Assembly (NCBI GenBank): GCA_013373085.1
Contig: JABXIM010000051.1
Location: 39,494-103,493 of the forward strand
Reading direction: 5' to 3'
Source: Oceanospirillaceae bacterium
Lineage (GTDB): Bacteria; Pseudomonadota; Gammaproteobacteria; Pseudomonadales; Balneatricaceae
Length of the DNA: 64,000 nt
Position 1 is the first letter of the stretch. Each line of letters opens with the position of its first letter. A program made the translations under genes and the position numbers. Positions 1-9,366 of the stretch are shown here, in pieces. A model generated the notes under the pieces. The model searched no databases. It had not been told where the DNA came from and saw only the letters and a list, made by a program, of their open reading frames with translations.

Positions 1-20
1 CGCATCTTACGGGTGAGCAA

Positions 21-41
21 GGGAACCTATGAACAAGTCCC
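21..41 (+). repeat. Dispersed repeat copy A (GGGAACCTRYGAACAAGTCC family)
   Basis: One copy of a short element seen five times in the window (also 16924-16944, 17172-17192, 56705-56724 and 56729-56749). The shared core is GAACAAGTCCC preceded by GGAACCT. Similarity to the copy at 16924 continues past the core (CTCTGCGG, about 10 bases further on). Its inverted partner, if there is one, would lie beyond the left edge. The rest of 1-262 shows no gene I can support. Confidence 0.6.
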
Positions 42-262
42 AGTTGCGCTCTGCGGTGCCCTCGGCACAGACCGCAAAAATCGGATGCGCCCTTTCCCGA
101 CTGGCCGCTGCATGTTTCCGAAGCGGCGCCGCTTGCGTCTCGCGCTGACTCGTCGGCACCATTTCGCGGGCGCGAAAATATCTGAAAAACTTGCTATTTT
201 TCATTTACCGGGATCATCGGCGTGTCCGGCACGTTCCCATTACGGAAACAGGGAGAGGCGTA

Positions 263-1339
263 ATGTCAGTTGCAAAGAAGTCGAGCCAGCACCGGGAGCT
301 CTCCTGTCGCGAACAGGCGTTCCAGGAGTGTGTAGCCATGACCCGCTACGTCCTGTCGTCCGGACTCAAGTTGCCCGCCTCACTGGCACAGAAGCTGGAA
401 TCCCTGGCCGGGCCGGATTCAGGCTCTGCACCTGACCTCGATGCCGGCGAACTGGCAGTTGCACACGGCCATCTGGCCCAGATCGTGGCGCCGGCAACAC
501 CGAGAACCATCCTGCTACTGGACCGGGAGTCGGCCAAACGCGGCTTCTGGTTCTTTCTCGGCCCCGTGTCCCATATCCGACGGATGATGCTGGCCACGAT
601 TTTGTTTCTGGCCACCTTCATCGCGACCAGCACCTGTGAGGAAGTGACCGGGAATGTCAACGTGTCCGTTGAGCATGGCAAAATCCTCTTCCTCAACGAA
701 CTCTTTCTGCTTGCCGCCGCCGGGCTTGGCGCCTGTTTTGCCGCCCTGTACCAGGCCAACCGGTATATTGCCGAAGGCACCTTCGACCCCAAGTACGAGG
801 CCTCGTACTGGATCAGAATCTTCATGGGAGTGATTGCCGGTTTACTGTTGGCCGTGCTGCTGCCGCTCGACTCGCTTACCGATCTGCAGATGGGCGGGAG
901 CCAGGCATTCGGCGCGGACTCCGATTCAACGGGACAGGGCGAAACCGCAAAGGCGCTCAATCTTGCCATGCCGACTCTGGCGATGCTGGGCGGCTTTTCG
1001 GCAACGGTTGTATACCGAATGCTCAATCGTGTTGTAGAAGCCCTCGAAACGCTGGTTCGAGGCGACACCCGGGATATCCTCAACGCCCGTGAGCAGGCCG
1101 CGCAGGCCCGGCTCGCCGAACAGGTCACGCAAAGCCGCATGCAACTGGCCACCCGCCTGGTCAGCTTGCAGCAACAGCTGGGCGCCGGTACCGGCGCCGA
1201 AGAAGTGAGCCAAAAGCTCTCGGGCCTGCTGGAGGAACTGCTGCCTTACGGCCCGGAGGGAGAAAAACAGGCCGGAGCGTCCGGCAAGGAAGGCTCCAAA
1301 ATGCCGGTTGCCGTGCAAAGCCAAGACGCGCCGGAATGA
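263..1339 (+). CDS. Unknown four-helix membrane protein with C-terminal coiled coil
   Basis: Predicted protein of 358 aa. The ATG at 263 is preferred over the in-frame start at 191 because GGGAGAGG lies just upstream of it. A soluble N-terminal part (about 1-105) is followed by four hydrophobic stretches at about 107-125, 143-163, 184-202 and 232-252. The C-terminal tail (about 255-325) is rich in Ala, Gln, Arg and Glu and looks helical or coiled-coil. I recognise no family motif. The layout would suit an inner-membrane scaffold or sensor-like protein, but this is only inference. It stands alone: the left flank is non-coding and the right flank holds a gene fragment on the other strand. Confidence 0.75.
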   Translation: MSVAKKSSQHRELSCREQAFQECVAMTRYVLSSGLKLPASLAQKLESLAGPDSGSAPDLDAGELAVAHGHLAQIVAPATPRTILLLDRESAKRGFWFFLGPVSHIRRMMLATILFLATFIATSTCEEVTGNVNVSVEHGKILFLNELFLLAAAGLGACFAALYQANRYIAEGTFDPKYEASYWIRIFMGVIAGLLLAVLLPLDSLTDLQMGGSQAFGADSDSTGQGETAKALNLAMPTLAMLGGFSATVVYRMLNRVVEALETLVRGDTRDILNAREQAAQARLAEQVTQSRMQLATRLVSLQQQLGAGTGAEEVSQKLSGLLEELLPYGPEGEKQAGASGKEGSKMPVAVQSQDAPE

Positions 1340-1360
1340 ATACCCGGCGCTTAATCGGCG

Positions 1361-1651
1361 GCCAGGACCGCTATCGGCATACGGCGGTGCCTGATGGGGG
1401 AACTTGTCGAAACCCGATGCCTTGCTCCAGGCACGGTCGGTTTCGGCGAGCGCCAGCACCGCCCCAAAGCCGCGACCTTCGAAACCCGCGGCCAGGTCCG
1501 GCCGGCCACAGTGATCCACCGGCAGGCGCGCGCCGGACCCTGTGAACATATCGGCCAGCGGGACGAGCTGGTCGCCTCCGACCTGCTGCTGTGCAACCAT
1601 GCCCCGCTGTGCCACAGGATCCAGCACCAACTGATTCCCGTCCCGGGCCAT
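1361..1651 (-). pseudogene. Decayed fragment of an amidohydrolase-2 (PF04909-like) gene
   Basis: Minus-strand translation of this otherwise gene-free gap gives about 97 residues resembling the middle of lactonase-type amidohydrolases: a QLVPL stretch, then LPVDHCGRPD, then ALAETDRAWSKASGFDKF and PPYAD. In intact relatives the pattern is IDHxGRPD, then LAxxxxVWVKLSG. The N-terminal HxH region and C-terminal Asp region are absent on both sides, so this is a remnant. The longer open frame into 926 is only antisense to the neighbouring gene. Identification rests on memory of the family pattern, without a search. Confidence 0.5.
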
Positions 1652-1710
1652 TCAGAATTGATTGAACGGCCGTTGAGACGAAGAGGCGCCGTTCACAGGC
1701 TCATTTCACC

Positions 1711-3162
1711 CTAGCGCGGCAGCGACAGGCAGGCTTCGAGGCCTCCTTCTGGACGATTGCGCAGCCGCAGATCGCCACCGTGGGCGCGGGCGATATTACG
1801 TGCGATCGAAAGCCCCAATCCCATGCCACCATGCCCACTGCGTTGCGGCGCCAACCGGGTGTACGGGGCGAACGCCCGCTCCAGCTGTTCTTCGGGGATG
1901 CCCGGCCCGCTGTCGAGCACCCGGACTTCGAGCCCTTCTTCGCTATCGTCGAGGTGAACCTCGGCGCCGCCGCCATAGTAAAGCGCATTGTCGATCAGGT
2001 TGCCGAGGCAGCGCCTGAGCGCCAGCGGCTTGCCAAGAAACGGCGCCTTTTGCTCCCCCTGCAGCGTCACCGTCTGCCCGCCGAGCGCGGCGCTGTCGCA
2101 CAGATGCTCGAGCATATCGCGCAGATCCACCTCGACACGGTTTTCATGAATATCGGTCTCCTTGACACTCTGCAGCGCCCCTTTTACGAGCATGTCCAGA
2201 TCTTCAAGGTCGCGGCAGAAGGCTTCACGGTCGGCATCGTTTTCCAGCATTTCGGCGCGCAGCCGCAGCCGCGTGATGGGCGTCTTGAGATCGTGTGAAA
2301 TGGAGGCGAACAATCTCTCGCGGTCATCAAGATAACGCTGGATGCGCAGCTGCATGCCGTTGAACGCGCGGGCCGTCATCTCCAGTTCGCGGCTGCCCTC
2401 TTCCGGCACCGGCTGCGCCTGCCCCTGACCGAAGCTTTCGGCAGCGCGGGCCAGCCGGCGCAGGGGCCGGGTCAGGGTGCGCACGATCCAGACGCCGAAC
2501 AGCATCATCACCCCCAGCGACACCAGCAGCGACATCAGGCGCTCCGGTGACAGCGGCGTACCGGTCTCGAGAAAGCCGGGGTCCGGCATCAGTGTCGCCA
2601 GGTACAGCCACTGCTCCGGACCTACCGGTATCTGAATCACCAGAATCGGCGCATTGCGGTCACCGACCAGCAGCGCCTGGCTGCCCCAGCGATCCGGCAG
2701 GTCGGTCAGCAGGATATCGTTGCGGATCACATGGAGATCGGCGGGTCGGGAGAAGGCGATCCGTACGCGTTGATCGAAGCCCAGCTCGTGCCGCAAAACC
2801 TCGCGAAACTGGTCCACGACAATATTTTTCAGGCGCGAGTCCGGCAGGTCGTTGATGCGAATCTCTTCGCGGTTGAAGGTAACGAAAAAGCGGGTTCCGC
2901 CCATATCGCGCAACTGATCGAGTACCACGTGGCGGTACGCCGTGGGTAACGAGGTGAAGAACTGCACCGTCGAGGCCACGCGAAAGGCCATATGCCGCGA
3001 CATTTCCTGCACATTACGCTCGTTGTCCGCCCGGAACTGCGTAAACCAGATGGCACTGGAGACGATCTGCGCCAGCAGTACACCGAGCCCGAGCACCAGC
3101 AGAATCCTGCCGCTGACCGACCGCGGCCAGCCGAGCCATTTCGCCACGGACCCGCCGGTCAT
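1711..3162 (-). CDS. gtrS: Sensor histidine kinase, GtrS/GltS-like
   Basis: Membrane kinase of 483 aa. A first membrane helix at about 18-40 and a second at about 208-228 flank a periplasmic sensor region of about 165 residues. A HAMP linker (about 229-282) leads to the H-box ISHDLKTP with His290 as phosphoacceptor. The ATPase domain shows the N-box (LIDNALYYG), DSGPGIP and GLGLSIARNIARAHGG. It follows the response regulator gene on the same strand with an 18-base gap. Context (hexR, zwf, pgl, eda) and domain order match the GtrS/GltR system of pseudomonads, which senses glucose-derived acids. The ligand here is inferred from synteny only. Confidence 0.8.
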   Translation of the reverse strand: MTGGSVAKWLGWPRSVSGRILLVLGLGVLLAQIVSSAIWFTQFRADNERNVQEMSRHMAFRVASTVQFFTSLPTAYRHVVLDQLRDMGGTRFFVTFNREEIRINDLPDSRLKNIVVDQFREVLRHELGFDQRVRIAFSRPADLHVIRNDILLTDLPDRWGSQALLVGDRNAPILVIQIPVGPEQWLYLATLMPDPGFLETGTPLSPERLMSLLVSLGVMMLFGVWIVRTLTRPLRRLARAAESFGQGQAQPVPEEGSRELEMTARAFNGMQLRIQRYLDDRERLFASISHDLKTPITRLRLRAEMLENDADREAFCRDLEDLDMLVKGALQSVKETDIHENRVEVDLRDMLEHLCDSAALGGQTVTLQGEQKAPFLGKPLALRRCLGNLIDNALYYGGGAEVHLDDSEEGLEVRVLDSGPGIPEEQLERAFAPYTRLAPQRSGHGGMGLGLSIARNIARAHGGDLRLRNRPEGGLEACLSLPR

Positions 3163-3180
3163 CGTGGTCCCGCTGAGCAG

Positions 3181-3915
3181 TCAGGCGCCGGGCGCATCGC
3201 CGGCCACCACCGGTACCGCCAGCACGTATCCCTGGCCACGCACCGTCTTGATCAGCCGAGGCGAACGGGCGTCATCGCCCAGACGCTGACGCAGGCGGCT
3301 CACCTGAACGTCGATGAAGCGATCCATCGGCAGATTGTCGCGCCCACGCGTGGCTTCCGCGATGCGGTCCCGGCTCAGCACCTCGCCGGCATGCTCGAGC
3401 AACAGCCGCAGCAAATCGTATTCCGCGCCGGATAGCGTCACCGGTGCGCCCTGCGCATCGAGCAGCCGACGCTGGACCATATCGAGCTCGAAGCCGGCAA
3501 AACGCTGATAACGACCGCCCGATGGCTGCACCGGCGCACCCTGTTCGCTGCGCCGCAGGATGGCGCGAATACGCGCCAGCAACTCACGGGGGTTGAACGG
3601 CTTGGCCAGATAGTCGTCGGCACCGATCTCCAGTCCGACGATACGATCCATTTCATCCGAGCTGGCCGTCAGCATGATCACCGGCACCCGGGAGAAGGTG
3701 CGCAGCTTTCGACAGACCTCGAAACCATCATCCCCCGGCAGCATGACGTCCAGCACCACCAGCGACGCAGCGTCGCCGTCGCGCAGGGAGCGCAATAGCT
3801 GTTCCCCATCCTCTGCAGTACGCACCGAAAACTGGTTGCGCTCGAGATAGCTGCGCAGCAACGAACGGATTTCGGCGTCATCGTCGACAATGTAAACCGG
3901 TTTGTCCTGGATCAT
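3181..3915 (-). CDS. gltR: OmpR-family response regulator, GltR-like
   Basis: Protein of 244 aa with an N-terminal receiver domain (acidic pocket Asp11/Asp12, phosphoacceptor Asp56 in VVLDVMLPG, Thr83, Lys105 in LAKPF) and a C-terminal winged helix ending in the typical KTVRGQGYVL. It lies upstream of the kinase gene and downstream of hexR, all on the minus strand. In Pseudomonas, GltR controls glucose porin and uptake genes, and the same target class is likely here. No glucose transporter is in the window, so targets cannot be confirmed. Confidence 0.82.
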   Translation of the reverse strand: MIQDKPVYIVDDDAEIRSLLRSYLERNQFSVRTAEDGEQLLRSLRDGDAASLVVLDVMLPGDDGFEVCRKLRTFSRVPVIMLTASSDEMDRIVGLEIGADDYLAKPFNPRELLARIRAILRRSEQGAPVQPSGGRYQRFAGFELDMVQRRLLDAQGAPVTLSGAEYDLLRLLLEHAGEVLSRDRIAEATRGRDNLPMDRFIDVQVSRLRQRLGDDARSPRLIKTVRGQGYVLAVPVVAGDAPGA

Positions 3916-3977
3916 CTTTTACGATCGTTCCACTCCATGTAACCAAGACCGGCGCGGGCAAGCAGGCGAGATCTCTC

Positions 3978-4838
3978 CTACTCCTGCGGATAACGCGTCG
4001 GAATGAGGCTGTCCTTGATTTTCTTCAGGTAGCGCTGGAAATCGACGCCCCGGCGCAGCGTCACGCCGGTCGCCAGCACATCCAGCAACGTCAGCTGGAT
4101 AATCCGCGAGGTCATCGGCATGTAGATGTCGGTGTCCTCCTGCATCGGCACCGGCAGCAGCAGCGTGCACTGCTCGGCCAGCGGCGAGCGTTCGCTGGTG
4201 ATGCCGATCACCGTAGCCCCGCTTTCGCGCGCCAGTCGGGCAATGTCGACCAGCTCCCGGGTTCGGCCGGTGTAGGAAATCACCACCACGACGTCACCGG
4301 TATTGGCACCGGCGGCGATCATGCGCTGCATCAGCACATCATCGTAAGCCATTACCGGAATGTTGAGACGGAAGAATTTGTGCTGGCCATCGAACGCCAC
4401 CGGCCCCGAGGCGCCGAGGCCGAAGAAGGCGACCTGCTTGGCCTGGCTGAGATAATCAACGGCACGGGTGATCAGCGCCGGCTCCAGGCTCTGACGTGCC
4501 GTATCGAGGGCGGCGATGGTCGAGGAGAAAATCTTGTCGGTGTATTCCTCGGTACTGTCGTCGTGTTCGACGCTACGCGAGACATATGGCATCCCGCCGG
4601 CCAGGCTCTGGGCCAGCTGAATCTTGAAATCGGGATAGCCGCGATTGTCGAAACTGCGGCAGAAACGGTTAACGGTGGGCTCGCTGACACCCGAGGCCTG
4701 CGCCAGCGCCGTGATGCTGAGCCGCGTCGCCGACTGCGGGTCACGCAGAATCACCGTCGCGACCTTGCGCTCGGACTTGTTCAGGGTATCGAGGCGCTGG
4801 CGAATCTGCTCCAGTAGATTAACACTGTTAGTGTTCAT
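3978..4838 (-). CDS. hexR: HexR-type transcriptional regulator (RpiR family)
   Basis: Protein of 286 aa with an N-terminal RpiR helix-turn-helix (about 1-77; core [20 protein letters not shown]) and a C-terminal SIS sugar-phosphate-binding domain (about 120-260; GLGASG and ISYTGRTRE motifs). HexR represses Entner-Doudoroff genes and is released by KDPG. It is divergent from zwf, and the 227-base gap carries two TGTA...TACA palindromes that fit HexR half-sites, implying control of zwf and of hexR itself. Length and neighbours agree with the family. Confidence 0.9.
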   Translation of the reverse strand: MNTNSVNLLEQIRQRLDTLNKSERKVATVILRDPQSATRLSITALAQASGVSEPTVNRFCRSFDNRGYPDFKIQLAQSLAGGMPYVSRSVEHDDSTEEYTDKIFSSTIAALDTARQSLEPALITRAVDYLSQAKQVAFFGLGASGPVAFDGQHKFFRLNIPVMAYDDVLMQRMIAAGANTGDVVVVISYTGRTRELVDIARLARESGATVIGITSERSPLAEQCTLLLPVPMQEDTDIYMPMTSRIIQLTLLDVLATGVTLRRGVDFQRYLKKIKDSLIPTRYPQE

Positions 4839-4856
4839 ATTGAGGATATCTTTGTT

Positions 4857-4871
4857 TGTAAATTATCTACA
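4857..4871. promoter_or_regulatory. Candidate HexR operator 1 (hexR side)
   Basis: TGTAAATTATCTACA lies 19 bases upstream of the hexR start. Its TGTA and TACA ends at 15-base total length match the known HexR palindrome layout (TGTARTNNNAYTACA) at the half-site ends, with mismatches inside. It is well placed for autorepression. Confidence 0.55.
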
Positions 4872-4972
4872 TTTTTAGTGTTCAGGCCACTATAACGTCG
4901 CCACGCGGTTGCTTCCAGCCCCCGCTCACCCGACACAGCGGGTCAAAGAGCCGCCCGAAGATGGACAAATTA

Positions 4973-4985
4973 TGTAAATTTTACA
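4973..4985. promoter_or_regulatory. Candidate HexR operator 2 (zwf side)
   Basis: TGTAAATTTTACA is a perfect 13-base palindrome ending 10 bases before the proposed zwf -35 box. It has the TGTA/TACA ends of HexR sites but is two bases shorter than the published spacing. Confidence 0.5.
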
Positions 4986-4995
4986 AATTTAGTAA

Positions 4996-5024
4996 TTGAC
5001 TCGCCCCGGAACGCCCGATAGGAT
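4996..5024 (+). promoter_or_regulatory. Predicted sigma-70 promoter of zwf-pgl-eda
   Basis: TTGACT at 4996-5001 and TAGGAT at 5019-5024 are separated by 17 bases, and the zwf ATG follows at 5066. It sits directly downstream of the palindrome at 4973-4985. Confidence 0.5.
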
Positions 5025-5065
5025 CGGTGCATGTTCGTTGAATAACCAAAAAACAGGCCACCGCC

Positions 5066-6521
<1,456 letters not shown>

Positions 6522-6535
<14 letters not shown>

Positions 6536-7232
6536 GCTGACGTTGCCGCCAAACGTGCACCTTGAGCGTTTCGACGACGCCGACAGCCTGTGCGACGCCC
6601 TTGCCGGCCACATCGCCGAACGCATCGGCGCCGCGGTGTCCGAACGCGATACCGCCGCGCTGGCGCTGTCCGGCGGCCGCACGCCGCTGCCCCTGTTCGA
6701 ACGCCTGCGCCGTGAAGCCCTGCCCTGGGATCACGTGCAGATTACCCTGGCCGACGACCGCTGGGTCGCGACCGACTCGCCGGACAGCAACGAGGGCCTG
6801 GTGCGGGAGCACCTGCTGCAGGACAACGCAGCCGCTTCCCGCTTCATCGCCCTGTGGCAGCCTGACAGCAGCGCCCGCAGTGCCGAAATGGACTGCAACC
6901 GCCGCCTCGCCGTACTGCCGGAACTGCTCGACATCGTGATACTGGGCATGGGTAACGACGGCCACACGGCATCGCTGTTCCCCTGCTCGAACGACCTCGG
7001 ACGCGCCCTGACCACGGCCCAACCCTGCTGTGCCGTAACGCCGACCAGTGCGCCACATGACCGCATGACACTGAGCGCGCGACGCCTGCTGGCCAGCCGC
7101 GAACGCATTCTGCATCTCAAGGGCGAGGACAAGCTGGAGACCCTTCAGCGCGCCCTGTCCGGAGAGGATGTCAGCGAAATGCCGATTCGCCTCTTCCTGC
7201 AACAGCCATTGACGATTTACTGGAGCCCCTGA
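6522..7232 (+). CDS. pgl: 6-phosphogluconolactonase
   Basis: Protein of 236 aa of the SOL/DevB family, hydrolysing 6-phosphogluconolactone to 6-phosphogluconate. Visible motifs are [15 protein letters not shown] near residue 47, TLADDRWV (about 76-83) and [14 protein letters not shown] (about 144-157), as expected for the family. The start overlaps the zwf stop. No edd gene is in the window, so the dehydratase that links pgl to eda must be encoded elsewhere. Confidence 0.95.
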
Positions 7233-7294
7233 GGCTGCCGGCCCGAAACTTAACCGACCCGGCACGCAAACGCCGCCCAGACCAGGATACTGTT

Positions 7295-7954
7295 ATGACT
7301 TTGAAGACTCTGCCCGAGACTACAACCGCCCAGATCGACGCACTCTGCGCCCTGGCGCCGGTAATTCCGGTACTCACCTTCAACTCCGCCGCCGAAGCGT
7401 TGCCGATCGCCGAAGCACTGGTCGAGGGAGGCCTGCCGGTACTCGAAGTGACGTTGCGCACCGAGGCTGCGCTCGAGGCGATCCAGCTGCTCGCCGACAA
7501 ACTGCCGGAAGCCCGCATCGGCGCCGGCACCATTGCCAACCCGGCCCAGTACCAGGCCGCATGCGAAGCGGGCGCAAGCTTTATCGTCACCCCGGGCTCC
7601 ACCCGCGAGCTGCTCGAAACCGGCATCGAAAGCCCCATTCCGCTGCTCCCGGGCATCCAGACCATCTCGGAAATGATGGAAGGCCTGCAGCGCGGCTATC
7701 GCCGTTTCAAGTTCTTCCCGGCCAGCGTCGCTGGCGGCCCGGCGGCACTGAAAGCCTATGGCGGCCCCTTCCCGGACGTCCGCTTTTGCCCCACCGGCGG
7801 CATTCGTCTGGAAACCGCAAGCGACTACCTGTCGCTCGGCAACGTAATGTGCGTCGGCGGCTCCTGGCTGACCCCCGCAGAACTCATCGCCCAGCAGAAC
7901 TGGGCCGGCATCCGGGACATCGCCCGCGAGACCGTACAGCGCCTGCAAGACTGA
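7295..7954 (+). CDS. eda: KDPG/KHG aldolase
   Basis: Class I aldolase of 219 aa cleaving 2-keto-3-deoxy-6-phosphogluconate to pyruvate and glyceraldehyde 3-phosphate, the last step of the Entner-Doudoroff route. The Schiff-base lysine is Lys139 in RFKFFPA, with Glu51 and Arg55 (EVTLR) in the positions of the catalytic pair. The substrate loop VTPGSTRELL and the CPTGGI phosphate site are present. It lies 62 bases after pgl and is followed by a strong terminator at 7979. Confidence 0.96.
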   Translation: MTLKTLPETTTAQIDALCALAPVIPVLTFNSAAEALPIAEALVEGGLPVLEVTLRTEAALEAIQLLADKLPEARIGAGTIANPAQYQAACEAGASFIVTPGSTRELLETGIESPIPLLPGIQTISEMMEGLQRGYRRFKFFPASVAGGPAALKAYGGPFPDVRFCPTGGIRLETASDYLSLGNVMCVGGSWLTPAELIAQQNWAGIRDIARETVQRLQD

Positions 7955-7978
7955 CCATCCTCTGCCAATCACAGCCAC

Positions 7979-8002
7979 AGACGCCGCCGTTTGGCGGCGT
8001 CT
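7979..8002 (+). terminator. Rho-independent terminator of zwf-pgl-eda
   Basis: AGACGCCGCC, loop GTTT, then GGCGGCGTCT: a perfect 10-bp stem followed by CTATTTATT. It begins 25 bases after the eda stop. Confidence 0.85.
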
Positions 8003-8007
8003 CTATT

Positions 8008-8165
8008 TATTAACCCGGCGGGTTAATAGGTGAAACAGGGATGTTTCACCATTGGCCGCAGGCCAATGCGAACGCCACAGAAACCAGCATGTCCGCGCAC
8101 CTGCGCCCGTTTCTGTGGCGTGACGTACAAATAGGTAGGGAACCTATTTGTACGCCAGGTTAATA
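8008..8165. repeat. Mosaic of five consecutive perfect hairpins with terminal inverted repeat
   Basis: Five perfect inverted repeats abut almost without gaps: 8008-8028 (9-bp arms), 8029-8050 (GGTGAAAC arms), 8051-8067 (ATTGGCC arms), 8072-8121 (13-bp arms ACGCCACAGAAAC, 24-base loop) and 8124-8154 (13-bp arms CGTACAAATAGGT). The outer ends TATTAACC (8008-8015) and GGTTAATA (8158-8165) are also inverted copies, so the block has its own boundaries. No coding frame is evident. It may be a MITE-like element or a structured RNA. The remainder up to 8357 holds the promoter region of the next gene and nothing else I can name. Confidence 0.75.
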
Positions 8166-8357
8166 GCACCACTTTCCGCCGCAACGGGCAATGGCGGGTG
8201 TTTATCCCTCTCCAGATCGTCTATGCTAGCCCGAAACGCCGAGCGCTCCAGAGTGAGAACGGGGCCCGCGCCAACGCTAGATTGCTGTACTGTCCGGCCG
8301 AAGGAATCGACCGGAAGGTAATCTTTAAGTAACGTGGAAACAGGAAGTAACCACGCC

Positions 8358-9359
8358 ATGAAGACCGCGCCACTGTCCCGGCCCGCCATGCTGTTGCTCG
8401 CCATCAGCCTGACGGTACTCGGTATTGCTTACGTGCTGCTCAGGCAACCTTCCACACCGCTCGCCAAGCTGAGCATTGCCGTTTCCCGCACACCGCTTTC
8501 CACCCCCATCTACGTCGCCGCCGCCAAGGGCTTTTTCCGGCAACAGGGGCTCGACGTCGCACTGGACGAGATAATCGGCGGCAACCGCGCCTTCGACCGC
8601 ATGATCGAGGGCCATGCGGACCTCGCTACCAGTTCCGACTCCGTGGTCATATTCCGCAGTTTCCAGCGCCGCGATTTTGTGGTGCTGGCCTCTTTCGTCA
8701 CCTCCGACAACGACGTCAAACTGCTCGCCAGCGCCGACGGTCCTCTGCGGGACGCGGACGACCTCGCGAACAGCCGCATCGCGGTCACCCCCCAATCCGC
8801 CAGTGAGCATTTTCTGCACAACGTCGCCCTGATGCACGGCATCGGCAGCGAGACCATCGACACCCTCGACGTCAATCCGGAAGACATGGACGCCGGACTG
8901 CTGGAGAACAATATCCAGGCACTGTCCACCTGGGAACCCTATGGCTATACCATCGCTCGGGAACTGGGCGAAAAAGCCGTGGTACTCCCGACCCGAGGCC
9001 TGCACAGCACCAGCTTCAACCTGATCGCGACCGAGGCCACACTGCAGGGTAAGCGGGAATTTCTGGTGGCCGCAATGCGCGCCATCGACCAGGCGATCGA
9101 CTTCATGCATCAGAACCCGAAACAGGCCCAGGCGATCATCCGCCAGCAACTCGATCTCGAGACCGGCTTCGTCGACTGGGTCTGGCCTGACTACAACTTC
9201 CGCCTCGGGCTGCCCAGCTCACTGCTGATTTCGCTCGACAGCGGCGCCCGCTGGGCCCTCAACAACGGCCATGTCGAGCCGCAACCGCTGCCGGATTTCC
9301 GCGAGCTGCTCGATGGCTCGCTGTTGCAGCAGGTCATTCCGGCCGTCGGTCAGCGGTGA
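8358..9359 (+). CDS. NMT1/SsuA-like periplasmic binding protein, membrane-anchored
   Basis: Protein of 333 aa. The ATG at 8358 is preferred over 8334 because it directly precedes the signal-anchor sequence (hydrophobic about 9-28). The mature part shows the fold of aliphatic sulfonate/nitrate/thiamine-precursor binding proteins: AVSRTPLSTPIYVAAAKGFF (about 41-60), a DLATSSDSV stretch, and WEPYGY near residue 195. No ABC permease or ATPase gene is nearby. Only 7 bases separate it from a GGDEF-EAL enzyme gene, so it more likely serves as the ligand sensor of that enzyme. The ligand is unknown. Confidence 0.7.
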   Translation: MKTAPLSRPAMLLLAISLTVLGIAYVLLRQPSTPLAKLSIAVSRTPLSTPIYVAAAKGFFRQQGLDVALDEIIGGNRAFDRMIEGHADLATSSDSVVIFRSFQRRDFVVLASFVTSDNDVKLLASADGPLRDADDLANSRIAVTPQSASEHFLHNVALMHGIGSETIDTLDVNPEDMDAGLLENNIQALSTWEPYGYTIARELGEKAVVLPTRGLHSTSFNLIATEATLQGKREFLVAAMRAIDQAIDFMHQNPKQAQAIIRQQLDLETGFVDWVWPDYNFRLGLPSSLLISLDSGARWALNNGHVEPQPLPDFRELLDGSLLQQVIPAVGQR

Positions 9360-9366
9360 GGCCAGG

